Part shown: positions 63,460-64,000 of the stretch, piece after piece | How positions within the stretch are numbered: the first letter of the stretch is position 1 | Layout of the letters: each line of letters starts with the position of its first letter | Assembly: GCA_039820585.1 (NCBI GenBank) | Contig: JBCBPV010000002.1 | Location: forward strand, 53,385-117,384 | Direction of reading: 5' to 3' | Source: JBCBGF01 sp039820585 | Lineage (GTDB): Bacteria; Pseudomonadota; Alphaproteobacteria; Rhodobacterales; Rhodobacteraceae | Length of the DNA stretch: 64,000 nt | Notes under the pieces: model-generated | The model's database searches: none | Seen by the model: only the letters and a program-made list of their open reading frames with translations | Told to the model about the DNA's origin: nothing | Position numbers and translations under genes: made by a program

Positions 63460-63528
63460 GGCTACACCTTCCGTTAACTATGTTGCCATGGTGTTTTGAA
63501 AGGTGAATCTGGTGAGATTTAGACCGGG

Positions 63529-63556
63529 TTGCATCAACTTCGCGACCGTGTATAAG
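63529..63556 (+). promoter_or_regulatory. Predicted rpsF promoter
   Basis: TTGCAT (63529-63534) and TATAAG (63551-63556) are spaced by 16 bases. They lie about 105 bases before the rpsF ATG in the divergent gap. This is a fair sigma-70-type match. Confidence 0.5.
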
Positions 63557-63564
63557 CACGCGAT

Positions 63565-63614
63565 CTTCCGCAGACATACGCAACAGCGCAGCCTCTCGTG
63601 ACCGGGCGCGGAAG
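63565..63614 (+). promoter_or_regulatory. Possible structured rpsF leader
   Basis: CTTCCGC (63565-63571) and GCGGAAG (63608-63614) can pair, closing a 36-base loop with a CCG-containing stretch just before the 3' arm. Ribosomal proteins S6 and S18 bind rpsF leaders with a CCG element in some bacteria. The match is suggestive only. Confidence 0.3.
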
Positions 63615-63662
63615 TCATCAACCGGTCTTTGAAGTGCGCTCGAACATAGAACTGGAGAACGC

Positions 63663-64000
63663 ATGCCGCTTTATGAGCATGTCTTCATCTCCCGTCAGGA
63701 CCTGTCGAACACACAGGCCGAGGGATTGATCGAACATTTTGGCACGGTCCTGTCCGACAACGGCGGCAAGCTCGTTGAACACGAATACTGGGGCGTCAAG
63801 ACGATGGCCTACAAGATCAACAAGAACCGCAAGGGCCACTACGCCTTCATGCGCACCGATGCCCCCGCACCGGCCGTGCAGGAAATGGAGCGTTTGATGC
63901 GCCTGCATGACGACGTCATGCGCGTGCTCACGATCAAGGTTGACGATCACCAGGAAGGCCCGTCCATCCAGATGCAAAAGCGCGACGAACGCGGCGACCG
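63663..64000 (+). CDS. rpsF: 30S ribosomal protein S6 (partial, runs off the window)
   Basis: The reading frame from ATG 63663 gives 'MPLYEHVFISRQDLSNTQAE', 'LVEHEYWGVKTMAYKINKN' and 'MRLHDDVMRVLTIKVDDHQE', which is S6. The Shine-Dalgarno GGAG lies six bases upstream. It is open at the window edge, with 112 codons visible plus two bases. rpsR and rplI would be expected next. Confidence 0.95.
   Translation, partial: MPLYEHVFISRQDLSNTQAEGLIEHFGTVLSDNGGKLVEHEYWGVKTMAYKINKNRKGHYAFMRTDAPAPAVQEMERLMRLHDDVMRVLTIKVDDHQEGPSIQMQKRDERGD

Overview
This window comes from a GC-rich alphaproteobacterium, almost certainly a member of the Rhodobacterales (Roseobacter/Rhodobacter group). The strongest evidence is a complete RcGTA-type gene transfer agent cluster sitting directly downstream of fabF-mltG, as it does in Rhodobacter capsulatus. 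Other supporting features are a pyruvate dehydrogenase operon whose E1-beta subunit carries a lipoyl domain, a Mur-type Fur regulator, and frequent ATGA gene overlaps with strong third-position GC. No tRNA, rRNA, CRISPR array or insertion sequence was found. No gene-free stretch exceeds 300 bases.

Layout. (1) 0.1-6.9 kb: a plus-strand phosphonate catabolic operon (phnW, phnA, phnY and a PbfA-type class III PLP enzyme) converges on a phosphonate monoester hydrolase of the sulfatase superfamily. That hydrolase is the last gene of a minus-strand operon encoding a complete Dpp/Opp-type ABC importer (6.9-13.3 kb). (2) 13.5-17 kb: an enolase-superfamily enzyme, a GMC oxidoreductase and a class II aldolase-fold protein. 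(3) 17-24.4 kb: a surface-polysaccharide block with UDP-glucuronate decarboxylase, a glycosyltransferase, a large secreted clan GH-A glycoside-hydrolase-like protein and a PglK/MsbA-type ABC exporter. (4) 24.5-41.5 kb: mostly housekeeping genes. These are a PhzF-like protein, Mur, enolase, a DUF985 cupin, AnmK, TyrS, a DUF3179 protein, two cyclophilins, PGK, class I FBA, FtsB, the PDH operon, CysE and a DksA-like zinc-finger protein. Two copies of a ~123-bp palindromic repeat element lie at 30.97 and 40.14 kb. (5) 41.4-56.1 kb: the GTA structural cluster on the minus strand, with a frameshifted DUF2793 gene at its 3' end. (6) 56.2-62.7 kb: the fatty-acid cluster fabD-fabG-acpP-fabF-mltG, with a HisA-like gene and a ureohydrolase gene inserted between acpP and fabF. 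(7) The right end holds a membrane protein and the start of rpsF.

How the parts work together. The first block looks like an uptake-and-degradation system for organophosphonates or their esters. The hydrolase would free phosphonates from esters, and PhnW/PbfA, PhnY and PhnA would take aminoethylphosphonates through phosphonoacetaldehyde and phosphonoacetate to acetate and phosphate. Pairing with a Dpp-type importer instead of a PhnCDE-type importer is the most novel-looking arrangement here. The GTA leader carries a good promoter, an upstream palindrome and a strong intrinsic-terminator-like hairpin before terS, which fits control by antitermination.
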